Shown here: one piece after another, positions 17,248 through 25,520 of the stretch
How positions within the stretch are numbered: the stretch's first letter is position 1
How the letters are laid out: each line of letters starts with the position of its first letter
Source of the DNA: Clostridia bacterium
GTDB lineage: Bacteria > Bacillota > Clostridia > Christensenellales > CAG-138
Assembly (NCBI GenBank): GCA_017416425.1
Contig: JAFQCL010000019.1
Coordinates: 1-44,049, forward strand
Direction: 5' to 3'
DNA length: 44,049 bases
Made by a program: the position numbers and the translations under genes
The notes under the pieces: generated by a model
Databases searched by the model: none
Told to the model about the DNA's origin: nothing
Seen by the model: the letters and a program-made list of their open reading frames with translations, nothing else

Positions 17248-18631
17248 TAACAGTTATTCCGCAGTGATGGCTCGTAAAAATGAGATAATGAAGTCGGCTG
17301 TAGGTCTTGATTATAATCGCTTCGAGAGCGGATCTATAGCCTTTGACTATGAGGGTATGATGACCGCTACCGGCTATACCATCGATGATGTACGCCGCAT
17401 ACAGATGGAGGAGTTTGCCATAGGAGATTCCCCTATAATCGAGCTTAAAAATATGACAAAGCTGGCAAGAGCCTGTGCCCCCGCAGGAAAGGGCGCTCGC
17501 ATATTTATAAAGGATGAGGCCAGCAATCTGTCCGGGAGCTTTAAGGTAAGGCGTGCCGCTATGAGCGTATACCATGCTAAAAAGATGGGTTATAAGGGCG
17601 TTTTGACTGCAACCAGCGGCAATTATGGAGCGGCGGTCGCGGCTTGCGCGGCAAAGGCGGGACTTTCATGCATAGTCGTGCAGGAATGTTTTGATAGCCG
17701 GGGTATAGGTCAGCCCGAGATAGTGGAAAAGGCGCGCAAGTGTGAGGCGCTTGGAGCCGAGGTGGTTCAGCTCACGGTAGGTCCTGAGCTTTTCTATATG
17801 TTTTTAAGACTGCTTGAGGATACCGGTTATTTTAACGCTTCACTTTATACTCCGTTTGGCATTGCGGGCGTTGAGACTTTGGGCTATGAGATAATTACTC
17901 AGTTTAAAGGGAAATATGGCAAAGAGCCCGATATGATAGTAGCGACAAATGCCGGCGGAGGTAATCTGACGGGCACTGCAAGGGGGATGAAGAAAGCGGG
18001 AGGAAGCTGTGAGATAGTCGCAGCATCCGTAAACCTTAAGGGACTGCACATGGCTTCGGATACCCAGTTTAATCTCAAGTCGTTTACGACCGGTCATACC
18101 GGATTTGGAATGCCATTCTCTACCTGGCCCGATAGGAGCGATGTGCCAAGAAGCGCGGCGAGACCGCTTCGCTATATGGATCGCTATGTTACCGTCAATC
18201 AGGGAGAGGTGTTCTATATAACAGAGGCTCTGGCGGCGCTTGAGGGCATGGAAAAGGGCCCTGCGGGCAATACTTCGCTTGCGGCGGCGTTTGCCTTGGC
18301 ACAGACGATGGATAAGGATGCCTGCATCGTGGTTCAGGAGACCGAGTATACCGGCGCGGGCAAGCATGTAAACGCACAGCTTGCGTTTGCAAGGCATAAC
18401 GGCGTGGATATAAGGTTTGGAAACCCGGACGATGAGATTCCCGGAAAGAGCATAATACTTCCCGAACATCCATCGCTCATCAAGGCGCGTGAGGCCGATA
18501 TAAACCACATGAGGGCTTCGCTCATAAAGAATGCGTGCAAAATGATAGATGGCGCGCCGACCGCTGAGGATATTAGATTCCTTGCGGAAGAAACAAAGAC
18601 CGATATTACATTTGTAGAGGAGCATATATGA
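17240..18631 (+). CDS. ortB: 2-amino-4-oxopentanoate thiolase, beta subunit (PLP)
   Basis: A 463-residue PLP-dependent subunit with a threonine-synthase-like fold. The probable PLP lysine is K102 in S-G-S-F-K-V-R. The phosphate-binding T-S-G-N-Y-G-A-A block follows near residue 121. A glycine-rich N-A-G-G-G-N-L-T-G loop lies around 240. With OrtA it performs the thiolytic cleavage that yields acetyl-CoA and alanine. The ATG at 17240 is supported by GGAGGT 7 bases upstream; an earlier in-frame ATG at 17219 lies deeper inside ortA. The stop overlaps the oraS start (ATGA). Confidence 0.93.
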   Translation: MLDNSYSAVMARKNEIMKSAVGLDYNRFESGSIAFDYEGMMTATGYTIDDVRRIQMEEFAIGDSPIIELKNMTKLARACAPAGKGARIFIKDEASNLSGSFKVRRAAMSVYHAKKMGYKGVLTATSGNYGAAVAACAAKAGLSCIVVQECFDSRGIGQPEIVEKARKCEALGAEVVQLTVGPELFYMFLRLLEDTGYFNASLYTPFGIAGVETLGYEIITQFKGKYGKEPDMIVATNAGGGNLTGTARGMKKAGGSCEIVAASVNLKGLHMASDTQFNLKSFTTGHTGFGMPFSTWPDRSDVPRSAARPLRYMDRYVTVNQGEVFYITEALAALEGMEKGPAGNTSLAAAFALAQTMDKDACIVVQETEYTGAGKHVNAQLAFARHNGVDIRFGNPDDEIPGKSIILPEHPSLIKAREADINHMRASLIKNACKMIDGAPTAEDIRFLAEETKTDITFVEEHI

Positions 18632-18999
18632 AAAGAACAGACGATTATGAAAAAAGGCGTGAGCACCTTGCCGAACTTAGCGATGAGGAGCTTTATGACC
18701 GCTTTTGGGGCTCTATAGATAAATTGATCGAGCCTTTGCTGAAATACGGCTATGAGTATACCAGCCCGGCTATCGAAAGAAGCGTGCTTTTAAGGATGGG
18801 TTTTTCATCCCTTGAGGCTAAGGAGATAGTAAATGGCTGCCTTGAGCATTCACTTTTAGGGCATGGCGCTGGAAATGTGGTATACAGGCTTTCAAAGGCA
18901 GAGGGCTGTGGTATAAGGCAGGCAGGAGAATTGCTTATTGCAGGAAATTCATGGAATAAGGCTGTAAAACTTTTTGAAGGAGGAAGCGCAGATGAGTGA
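18628..18999 (+). CDS. oraS: D-ornithine 4,5-aminomutase, small subunit
   Basis: A 123-residue helical subunit of the adenosylcobalamin- and PLP-dependent aminomutase that converts D-ornithine to 2,4-diaminopentanoate. Recognisable OraS features are the N-terminal R-x-D-D-Y-E-x-R-R-x-H-L block and the central Y-T-S-P-A-I-E-R-S-V-L-L-R-M-G-F-S segment. The C-terminal L-x-G-H-G-A-G-N motif is also present. GAGGAG is 5-6 bases before the ATG. The start overlaps the ortB stop and the end overlaps the oraE start by 8 bases. Confidence 0.93.
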   Translation: MKRTDDYEKRREHLAELSDEELYDRFWGSIDKLIEPLLKYGYEYTSPAIERSVLLRMGFSSLEAKEIVNGCLEHSLLGHGAGNVVYRLSKAEGCGIRQAGELLIAGNSWNKAVKLFEGGSADE

Positions 19000-21223
19000 T
19001 TACCGTTTGGAAAGGGATAGACGCATCGACGTCGCCGAAATACTCAAGGATCTGGCATCCTACCATCCAAGGCGCAGAGGCTGGACTTGGCGTACACCTG
19101 CGCCGAAGCTCAATCTTGGACCATTTGAATACCACGATTGCTCGACGCCGCTGCACGACAGCGTGGGACTTCCGCCGGCACACTATTTTGAAAATATAGA
19201 CCCTCAGCCTATGCCCGTAATAACCACCGAGATAGCATCCGGACGCTTTGAGGATGATATCAGAAGGATGAGAATGGCTGCGCATCATGGTGCAGATCAC
19301 ATAATGGTAATAAGAACAGCCGGCCAGAGCCACTATGATGGTCTTATTGAAGGCTCTCCACAAGGAATAGGCGGCGTTCCGGTCACAAGAAAGCAGGTTC
19401 GTGCCCAGAGAAAGGCGCTCGATATGATAGAGGATGAAGTGGGTCGTCCGATAAACTATCATTCCTATGTATCAGGTGTAGCAGGTCCCGATATTGCCGT
19501 CATGTTTGCCGAGGAAGGCGTAAACGGAGCGCATCAGGATCCGCAGTATAACGTTATCTATAGGAATATAAACATGGTGCGCTCGTTTGTAGACGCATGC
19601 GAATCAAAGCGTATCATGGCATGGGCTGATATGGCTCAGATAGACGGTGCGCACAACGCCAACGCGACCGCAAGGGAAGCATGGAAGGTAATGCCCGAGC
19701 TGATGGTGCAGCATGGTATCAATGCGCTTCTTTCCCATAAGATCGGAATGAAGAAGGAGAACATCTGCCTTTCGACCGTTCCTCCTACGGCTACCCCTGC
19801 ACCCTGCGTATACATGGATCTGCCTTATGCGGTAGCTCTGCGCGAGCTCTTTGCGGGATATCGCATGCGTGCGCAGATGAATACAAAATACATAGAAGCA
19901 TCCACACGTGAAGCAACGGTCACTCATGTGTTGAATATGTTCATATCAAAGCTCACAAGCGCCGATATACAAAGCACTATCACGCCCGATGAGGGAAGAA
20001 ATGTGCCGTGGCATATATATAACATAGAGGCTTGCGATACCGCGAAGCAAACGCTTGTGGGCCTTGACGGCCTTATGGAGATGGTCGAACTTAAAAAAGA
20101 TGGATATTTACGCGAAAAAGCGCGTGAGCTTAAGGAAAGGGCTGTTTTATTCCTTGAGGAGATGCTTGAGCATGGCGGCTACTTTAATGCCGTTCAGGAG
20201 GGCTTCTTTGTGGATTCCGGACTCTTCCCTGAGCGAAATGGTGATGGCATTAGCCGCGATATAAACGGCGGAATAGGCGCTGGCACCGTAATAAAGAGAG
20301 AAGCTGACTATATGGCGCCCGTTACCGCGCATTATGGTTATAACAATGTCGCTCAATATAACGAAAGCGCTGTGAATGATCCTTCAAAGCTTATAGGTGG
20401 CTGTACATTTGAAGACCCCGATAAGATTGTATTCATAGACGAGCTTGATGACACCGACAATGTATATATCCGCATGCGTGAGGTCGAGCAGTACGCAGGT
20501 CCAAGCGCGAAGCTTATAAAGCCCGAGATGGAGTGGCTCGCTGATGGCACTGTCCTGCTTACACTCTTCTTCCCGACGGATGTTCGCCATGCCGAAGCCG
20601 CGGCTCTTGAGGTAGGAAAGCGCATGAACCTTGTTGATTGCGAGGTAAACAACCGTGAGATCATGCAGGAGGCAGAGGGTACACGAATCGAGATGAGAGG
20701 TCGCTTCCCGTTTGATATCGACCTTGATTCTTTGGTGCTTCCAAAGGAGCCCGAGGTGCTCTCCGATGATTATATGCGTAAGGATATAGAACGTAAGCCC
20801 ATGGTAGTGGTTGCCGGCACGATAGGTCAGGATGAACATTCCGTTGGTCTTAGAGAGGTCATAGACATTAAGCATGGCGGTATAGAAAAATACGGCATCA
20901 AGGTGTATTATCTTGGCACTTCCGTACCCCCTGAAAAGCTTGTCAGCGCCGCTATCGAGGTCAATGCGGATGCAATGCTGGCTTCCTGCATCATTTCGCA
21001 TGACGATATACACTATAAGAACATTTCAAGAGTTGACAGCATAGCAAGGGAGATGGGTGTGCGCGATAAGCTGATGTTCGCTGCAGGCGGCACTCAGATC
21101 ACGCATGACGCCGCTGTTGCTGCGGGCGCCGATGCGGGCTTTGGACGTGGAACAAAGGGCTGCCATGTTGCTACATTCCTTGTAAATGAAAGACAGCGCA
21201 AAGAAGGACTTCTTAATAACTGA
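18992..21223 (+). CDS. oraE: D-ornithine 4,5-aminomutase, large subunit (B12- and PLP-binding)
   Basis: A 743-residue catalytic subunit. The TIM-barrel part fills the N-terminal two thirds. The C-terminal Rossmann-like domain has the cobalamin-binding D614-x-H616-x-x-G619 motif in D-E-H-S-V-G. Lysine K627 lies exactly 11 residues after H616, as does the PLP Schiff-base lysine (K629 after H618) of the C. sticklandii enzyme. The I-I-S-H-D-D and A-A-G-G-T-Q blocks complete the B12 fold. The ATG at 18992 has GGAGG about 10 bases upstream; an in-frame TTG at 18974 is less likely. All recognised cofactor residues are intact, so the enzyme should be active. Confidence 0.95.
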   Translation: MSDYRLERDRRIDVAEILKDLASYHPRRRGWTWRTPAPKLNLGPFEYHDCSTPLHDSVGLPPAHYFENIDPQPMPVITTEIASGRFEDDIRRMRMAAHHGADHIMVIRTAGQSHYDGLIEGSPQGIGGVPVTRKQVRAQRKALDMIEDEVGRPINYHSYVSGVAGPDIAVMFAEEGVNGAHQDPQYNVIYRNINMVRSFVDACESKRIMAWADMAQIDGAHNANATAREAWKVMPELMVQHGINALLSHKIGMKKENICLSTVPPTATPAPCVYMDLPYAVALRELFAGYRMRAQMNTKYIEASTREATVTHVLNMFISKLTSADIQSTITPDEGRNVPWHIYNIEACDTAKQTLVGLDGLMEMVELKKDGYLREKARELKERAVLFLEEMLEHGGYFNAVQEGFFVDSGLFPERNGDGISRDINGGIGAGTVIKREADYMAPVTAHYGYNNVAQYNESAVNDPSKLIGGCTFEDPDKIVFIDELDDTDNVYIRMREVEQYAGPSAKLIKPEMEWLADGTVLLTLFFPTDVRHAEAAALEVGKRMNLVDCEVNNREIMQEAEGTRIEMRGRFPFDIDLDSLVLPKEPEVLSDDYMRKDIERKPMVVVAGTIGQDEHSVGLREVIDIKHGGIEKYGIKVYYLGTSVPPEKLVSAAIEVNADAMLASCIISHDDIHYKNISRVDSIAREMGVRDKLMFAAGGTQITHDAAVAAGADAGFGRGTKGCHVATFLVNERQRKEGLLNN

Positions 21224-21224
21224 T

Positions 21225-22586
21225 ATGCATATCGATGCTATTGTAGCCGAAATAGGTTCAACAACTACGATATTAAATGCCTTTGCGGGGCTGAGCGACA
21301 AGCCCCGCTTTATAGGGCAGGGACAAGCGCCGACCACCGTACTTTTCGGGGATGTATGTATCGGTCTTTTTGAGGCGAGAAAAGACCTTATGAACAATCT
21401 TGGCGTATCCGAGCTCACATACGATACCATGCTTGCGACGGGTTCGGCAGCCGGTGGCCTTAAGATGTCCGTACATGGACTTATGCACGATATGACCGTT
21501 CATGCGGCAAAGTCAGCGGCTCTTGGCGCGGGCGCTATCGTGGTGAATACCACCTCGGGAAAGCTTGATGAATACGATATAGACGACATTTTAGACTGCA
21601 GAGCCAATTTAATATTGATAGCCGGCGGTACTGATTTTGGCGAACGTGAAACAGCGCTTCAAAATATGCGGCGTATTGCCGAGGCTGGTATAAAGACGCC
21701 TGTAATATACTGTGGAAACGTTCAAAACCATTCGGCAATAAAGCGCATATGCGGTGACTATGGCATACCGCTTCGCATAACCGAAAATGTGTATCCCAGG
21801 CTGGATACGCTTAATATAGAGCCTGTGCGAAGATGCATACATGATATGTTTGAAGAGCATATCACAAGGGCTCCGGGAATGGAGCGCATTCGCGAAATGG
21901 TGGATGGACATATACTTCCAACGCCCGGAAGCGTTATGGAAGCTTCGATGCTGCTGTATGACATGCTGGGTGATGTATGCGTTATCGATATCGGCGGCGC
22001 TACTACCGATGTGCATAGCGTTACGGAAGGTTCGGACGAGATAGCGCAGCTTATGACCGTACCCGAACCTTTTGCAAAACGAACGGTAGAGGGGGATCTT
22101 GGGCTTTATGTAAACGCAGGCAATCTTGTTTCATGCATAGGTAAGGATAAACTTAACCGGGAGCTTGAAGTATCCGTTGATGAGGTAATGAGCCGCTATA
22201 AGCCTATACCTGATACGCCTGAGCAGTTTTTACTTACCGAGCGCTTGTGCCTGGAGGCAGGTTTACTTGCTATATCGCGTCACGCGGGTCAATTAAAGCA
22301 TCTTTATACTCCGCAAGGCAGGCAGACCATAGCATTAGGAAAGGATCTTACGTCTTTAAAGTATCTCGTTGGCACAGGCGGTGCTCTCACAAGGCTCCCC
22401 GGGCGTGAAAGGATAATGCGGCAACTTGCGGATTGTAGAATTAATAATTTGATGCTATATCCAAATCCCGGTGCTCTTAAGGTGCTTCATGATAATGACT
22501 ATATTATGGCTTCTTTAGGTGTACTTTCACTTCGCTATAGGGAGGCCGCGATGTCACTATTATCGGATAGTCTTAGGAGAGCATAA
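21225..22586 (+). CDS. MutL/GlmL-family protein, probable aminomutase reactivating factor
   Basis: A 453-residue protein of the actin-like ATPase superfamily. Two phosphate motifs are visible: E-I-G-S-T-T-T near the N-terminus and D-I-G-G-A-T-T-D in the middle. MutL/GlmL-type proteins next to B12-dependent mutases exchange damaged cobalamin for intact cofactor. Here the gene starts one base after the oraE stop, as in known ornithine clusters, where it is called or-4. I prefer ATG 21225. ATG 21186, 38 bases inside oraE, is an alternative that adds 13 residues. Neither has a strong ribosome site, consistent with coupling to oraE. Confidence 0.85.
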   Translation: MHIDAIVAEIGSTTTILNAFAGLSDKPRFIGQGQAPTTVLFGDVCIGLFEARKDLMNNLGVSELTYDTMLATGSAAGGLKMSVHGLMHDMTVHAAKSAALGAGAIVVNTTSGKLDEYDIDDILDCRANLILIAGGTDFGERETALQNMRRIAEAGIKTPVIYCGNVQNHSAIKRICGDYGIPLRITENVYPRLDTLNIEPVRRCIHDMFEEHITRAPGMERIREMVDGHILPTPGSVMEASMLLYDMLGDVCVIDIGGATTDVHSVTEGSDEIAQLMTVPEPFAKRTVEGDLGLYVNAGNLVSCIGKDKLNRELEVSVDEVMSRYKPIPDTPEQFLLTERLCLEAGLLAISRHAGQLKHLYTPQGRQTIALGKDLTSLKYLVGTGGALTRLPGRERIMRQLADCRINNLMLYPNPGALKVLHDNDYIMASLGVLSLRYREAAMSLLSDSLRRA

Positions 22587-22705
22587 GTTTGAAAATAAAT
22601 TTTCAAACCGTGTTTTGTGACCTTTGAAGTTAGTAAACTTTGATTTTGTTCAAGCGCAAAACCGGTCATAGTTCCACCAGAAAGGAAACTTTCGCTGTGC
22701 GAAAG
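22587..22705 (+). other. Leader with two hairpins before the alanine racemase gene
   Basis: A perfect AT-rich 10-bp inverted repeat (22587-22596 with 22599-22608) starts right at the previous stop. A second hairpin (CTTTCG/CGAAAG, 22689-22705) lies between an AAAGGA sequence and the ATG at 22720. Neither has a T-run typical of a terminator. Confidence 0.4.
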
Positions 22706-22719
22706 CAATATTTATAGTT

Positions 22720-23850
22720 ATGCAGATAATACGCTCAACGCAATCGTGGATAGAATTTGATGCGTTCAGACACAATATAGATGTAATACGAAAATATATT
22801 AGGCCTCAAACTAAGGTAATGGCTGTTATAAAAGCAAACGCATATGGGCATGGAATAGTAAGGGTGGGTCAATACCTGGATCAACTGGATACGGTGCATC
22901 ATTTTGGCGTAGCCATACCCGAAGAGGGAAGAGTATTAAGAAGCGTTGGGATCGCAAAACCGATACTCGTGCTTGGTCCCACGGATCCTGAGCATGTAAA
23001 TATGGTCGTAACAAACGATCTTACCCCCGCCGTATTCAGATTGGATGTGCTTTCAATGCTTCAGGAAGAAGCGAGATTGCAGGAAAAGATACTGCCTGTT
23101 CATGTAAAGGTAGACAGCGGCATGAACAGAATAGGAGCCAAGAATCTATTTGACTTTGATCTTTTAGTGCAGGCCATTGAAGATAGCCCAAACATAAGGT
23201 TCGCAGGTATATTTACACATTTTGCAAAATCTGAAAGTGATCCTGACTTTACAGATAGACAGTATGAAGTGTTCATGCAATACGTAAAGCGGGCAAAGGA
23301 ACTGGGTCATGACCCTATCATACATTGCTGCAACAGCGGAGGCATTTTTCAGCATCCCGACAAGCAGTGCGATATGGTAAGACTTGGCATATCGCTTTAT
23401 GGCTATCATCCCGACCCTCAAAAAACGCTTGAATCTGGCTTAAGGCAGCCTTTATCATGGCATACCAGGGTTACCAATATTAAGACGATATACCCGGGAG
23501 AGGGAGTGAGCTACGGATTACGTTTTATCGCTGATTCTCCTAGACGCATAGCGACTCTTCCTGTAGGTTATGGTGATGGCTATAAGCGCTGCATGTCAGG
23601 CAGAACTTATGTACTGATACATGGAAGGCGCGCGCCGCAGGTGGGAACCATATGTATGGATCAGACCATGGTGGATGTGAGTGATATACCCGATGTACAT
23701 ATCGGAGATGACGTTGTATTGATTGGTAAACAGGGCGATGAGATCATACTTGCGGATGAACTGGCTGGAATTTGCGACACGATAAGCTATGAGGTGCTGC
23801 TTTCCATTTCCGAGCGTGTGCCGCGTATATATAAGCGTGCAGATAGCTGA
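22720..23850 (+). CDS. alr: Alanine racemase (canonical type)
   Basis: A 376-residue PLP enzyme with both catalytic residues of cell-wall alanine racemases. K38 lies in K-A-N-A-Y-G-H-G and Y265 in G-V-S-Y-G. The M-D-Q-T-M-V-D-V-S block and the C-terminal beta domain are also present. The simplest role is D-alanine for peptidoglycan. Its place at the end of the ornithine operon, about 130 bases after the reactivase, also allows a role in alanine turnover, since alanine is an OrtAB product. It could have broader racemase activity. There is no good ribosome site directly before the ATG. Confidence 0.88.
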   Translation: MQIIRSTQSWIEFDAFRHNIDVIRKYIRPQTKVMAVIKANAYGHGIVRVGQYLDQLDTVHHFGVAIPEEGRVLRSVGIAKPILVLGPTDPEHVNMVVTNDLTPAVFRLDVLSMLQEEARLQEKILPVHVKVDSGMNRIGAKNLFDFDLLVQAIEDSPNIRFAGIFTHFAKSESDPDFTDRQYEVFMQYVKRAKELGHDPIIHCCNSGGIFQHPDKQCDMVRLGISLYGYHPDPQKTLESGLRQPLSWHTRVTNIKTIYPGEGVSYGLRFIADSPRRIATLPVGYGDGYKRCMSGRTYVLIHGRRAPQVGTICMDQTMVDVSDIPDVHIGDDVVLIGKQGDEIILADELAGICDTISYEVLLSISERVPRIYKRADS

Positions 23851-23870
23851 AACCTGATCTGAAAAGCATT

Positions 23871-23911
23871 AAAAAACCCACGGCAGGATTTATATTCCGC
23901 TGTGGGTTTTA
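23871..23911. terminator. Bidirectional terminator between alr and the uracil permease gene
   Basis: An 8-bp stem CCCACGGC / GCTGTGGG (one G-U) is flanked by A6 and T4 runs. It serves both convergent genes. Confidence 0.85.
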
Positions 23912-23924
23912 TAGTAATAAAAAA

Positions 23925-25301
23925 TTATTCTTCGCTTGAAGCGCTGCTTTTTTTCCTATTTTCATCCGGTATAATGAGGTTTAAAATGATAGCAACGATA
24001 GTAGCTATCGCAAGCGGAGATATCTCAATATTTCCTATCATGATTTTAAACACGTTGCTTCCGGTTATATCACCTGCAAGACTCATTGCGCCAAGACCCA
24101 GGCCTATAGCAAGAGTTATGGAGACAACGAGTATGTTTTTGCTGTTTCCAAAATCCACTTTGCCGTCGACAAGCGCTCTGAGTCCAGATGCTGATATCAT
24201 GCCAAAGAGTACGATAGAAGCTCCGCCTACAACAGGCGAGGGGATGGACAGAAGTATTTCACTGAAAGGCACGAATATGCCGAGCGCAACCGCCATTATT
24301 GCCGCGATAAATATGTTTTTTGTATTGTAATTCTTGGTTATGGCAAGCACAGCGGTATTTTCTCCATATGTAGTGTTTGCAGGGCCGCCGAGCGCTCCCC
24401 CTATCATGGTTGCAATACCATCGCCAAGCACCGTTTTATCAAGGCCGGGATCGATCATGAAATCCTGACCACATACGGTAGAGTTTGCGGATATATCCCC
24501 AAGGTGTTCCATAAATGTTACCATAGCAAGGGGTACTATCATGAGTATTGCGGAGATGAGCATGTCTGGATCAAGACTTCCAAACCCATCCGCGCCGTAG
24601 AAGCTGAATGTTTCAGAAGCCTGCTGGAATATAACTATATCCCCGGAGAACTCAATATTCACAAGACCTATACATGCGCTGTAAGCGTAGCCTATTATGA
24701 ATCCAAGAAGTATCGGAATTACCTTTAAAAAACTCTTGGGCTTTGCAAACGCGTTTATTAGTATCATGGATATCGCAGTGACACCCGCTGCCGTCCACTG
24801 TTTCCATGCTTCGGAATAGCCCCATCCAAAGGCCTGATCATAATTTCCAATTATGTTATTCCAGAATGTTTTAGGAACAAGTATCATACCAATTATAATA
24901 ACAACGGGACCTACTACAATGGGAGGAAAAAGCTTTTTTATCTTTTGTACGCCAACTGCTTTGATGATAAATGAAAATATTATATAAACAAGACCTGCAA
25001 GGATGATCGCTATAGAAACGCACGCCATCCTTTGGCTCCACTCAGGTGTTCCTATCCCATATTCGCCTCCACCTACGATAGAGATGAGCGCCGGGAGAAA
25101 AGCAAAGCTGCTTCCAAGAAATACAGGTACCTTACGTTTGGTTATGAAGTAGAAACAGATAGTTCCAAGACCTGCGGATATAAGGGCGGTCGGGACGCTC
25201 ATGCCGGAAAGTATTGGTACCAGCATGGTAGCACCGAGCATAGCAAACATGTGTTGAAAGCTCATTATACCGGTTTGAAAGACGCTTGATGTTTTTTTCA
25301 T
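23925..25301 (-). CDS. Uracil/xanthine permease (nucleobase:cation symporter-2 family)
   Basis: A 458-residue membrane protein with about 14 hydrophobic segments. The N-terminal F-Q-H-M-F-A-M-L-G-A-T block, the G-S-S-F-A-F segment and N-T-T-Y-G-E-N in the C-terminal half are hallmarks of the UraA/PbuX family. These import uracil or purine bases by proton symport. UraA-like is favoured by overall resemblance, but the base is not settled. The ATG has a strong AAGGAGG 6-7 bases upstream. The gene is a single unit. Confidence 0.88.
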   Translation of the reverse strand: MKKTSSVFQTGIMSFQHMFAMLGATMLVPILSGMSVPTALISAGLGTICFYFITKRKVPVFLGSSFAFLPALISIVGGGEYGIGTPEWSQRMACVSIAIILAGLVYIIFSFIIKAVGVQKIKKLFPPIVVGPVVIIIGMILVPKTFWNNIIGNYDQAFGWGYSEAWKQWTAAGVTAISMILINAFAKPKSFLKVIPILLGFIIGYAYSACIGLVNIEFSGDIVIFQQASETFSFYGADGFGSLDPDMLISAILMIVPLAMVTFMEHLGDISANSTVCGQDFMIDPGLDKTVLGDGIATMIGGALGGPANTTYGENTAVLAITKNYNTKNIFIAAIMAVALGIFVPFSEILLSIPSPVVGGASIVLFGMISASGLRALVDGKVDFGNSKNILVVSITLAIGLGLGAMSLAGDITGSNVFKIMIGNIEISPLAIATIVAIILNLIIPDENRKKSSASSEE

Positions 25302-25353
25302 ATAAACCTCCTTTTGTTCTGTTAAAGCAGCATCCGCCTGCTTTTAATAAAAA

Positions 25354-25382
25354 ATGCTATCACAATTGTAACAAAATTGCAA
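25354..25382 (-). promoter_or_regulatory. Possible promoter of the permease gene
   Basis: On the minus strand, TTGCAA and TAGCAT are 17 bases apart, about 50 bases before the ATG. The match is modest. Confidence 0.35.
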
Positions 25383-25465
25383 CATTGATTTGTCGTTTTC
25401 TTGAAAATATGAATAAGGGCATATTAACATTTAACCTAGATTTAACATAAAAACAAAAAACATTA

Positions 25466-25474
25466 TGCTATAAT
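25466..25474 (+). promoter_or_regulatory. Extended -10 promoter of the Na/Pi cotransporter-like gene
   Basis: TGCTATAAT lies 46 bases upstream of the ATG at 25521. Confidence 0.5.
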
Positions 25475-25520
25475 TTACATATTGAAATAGTCTTTGATAT
25501 TTGTGAAAGGATTGATTTTT

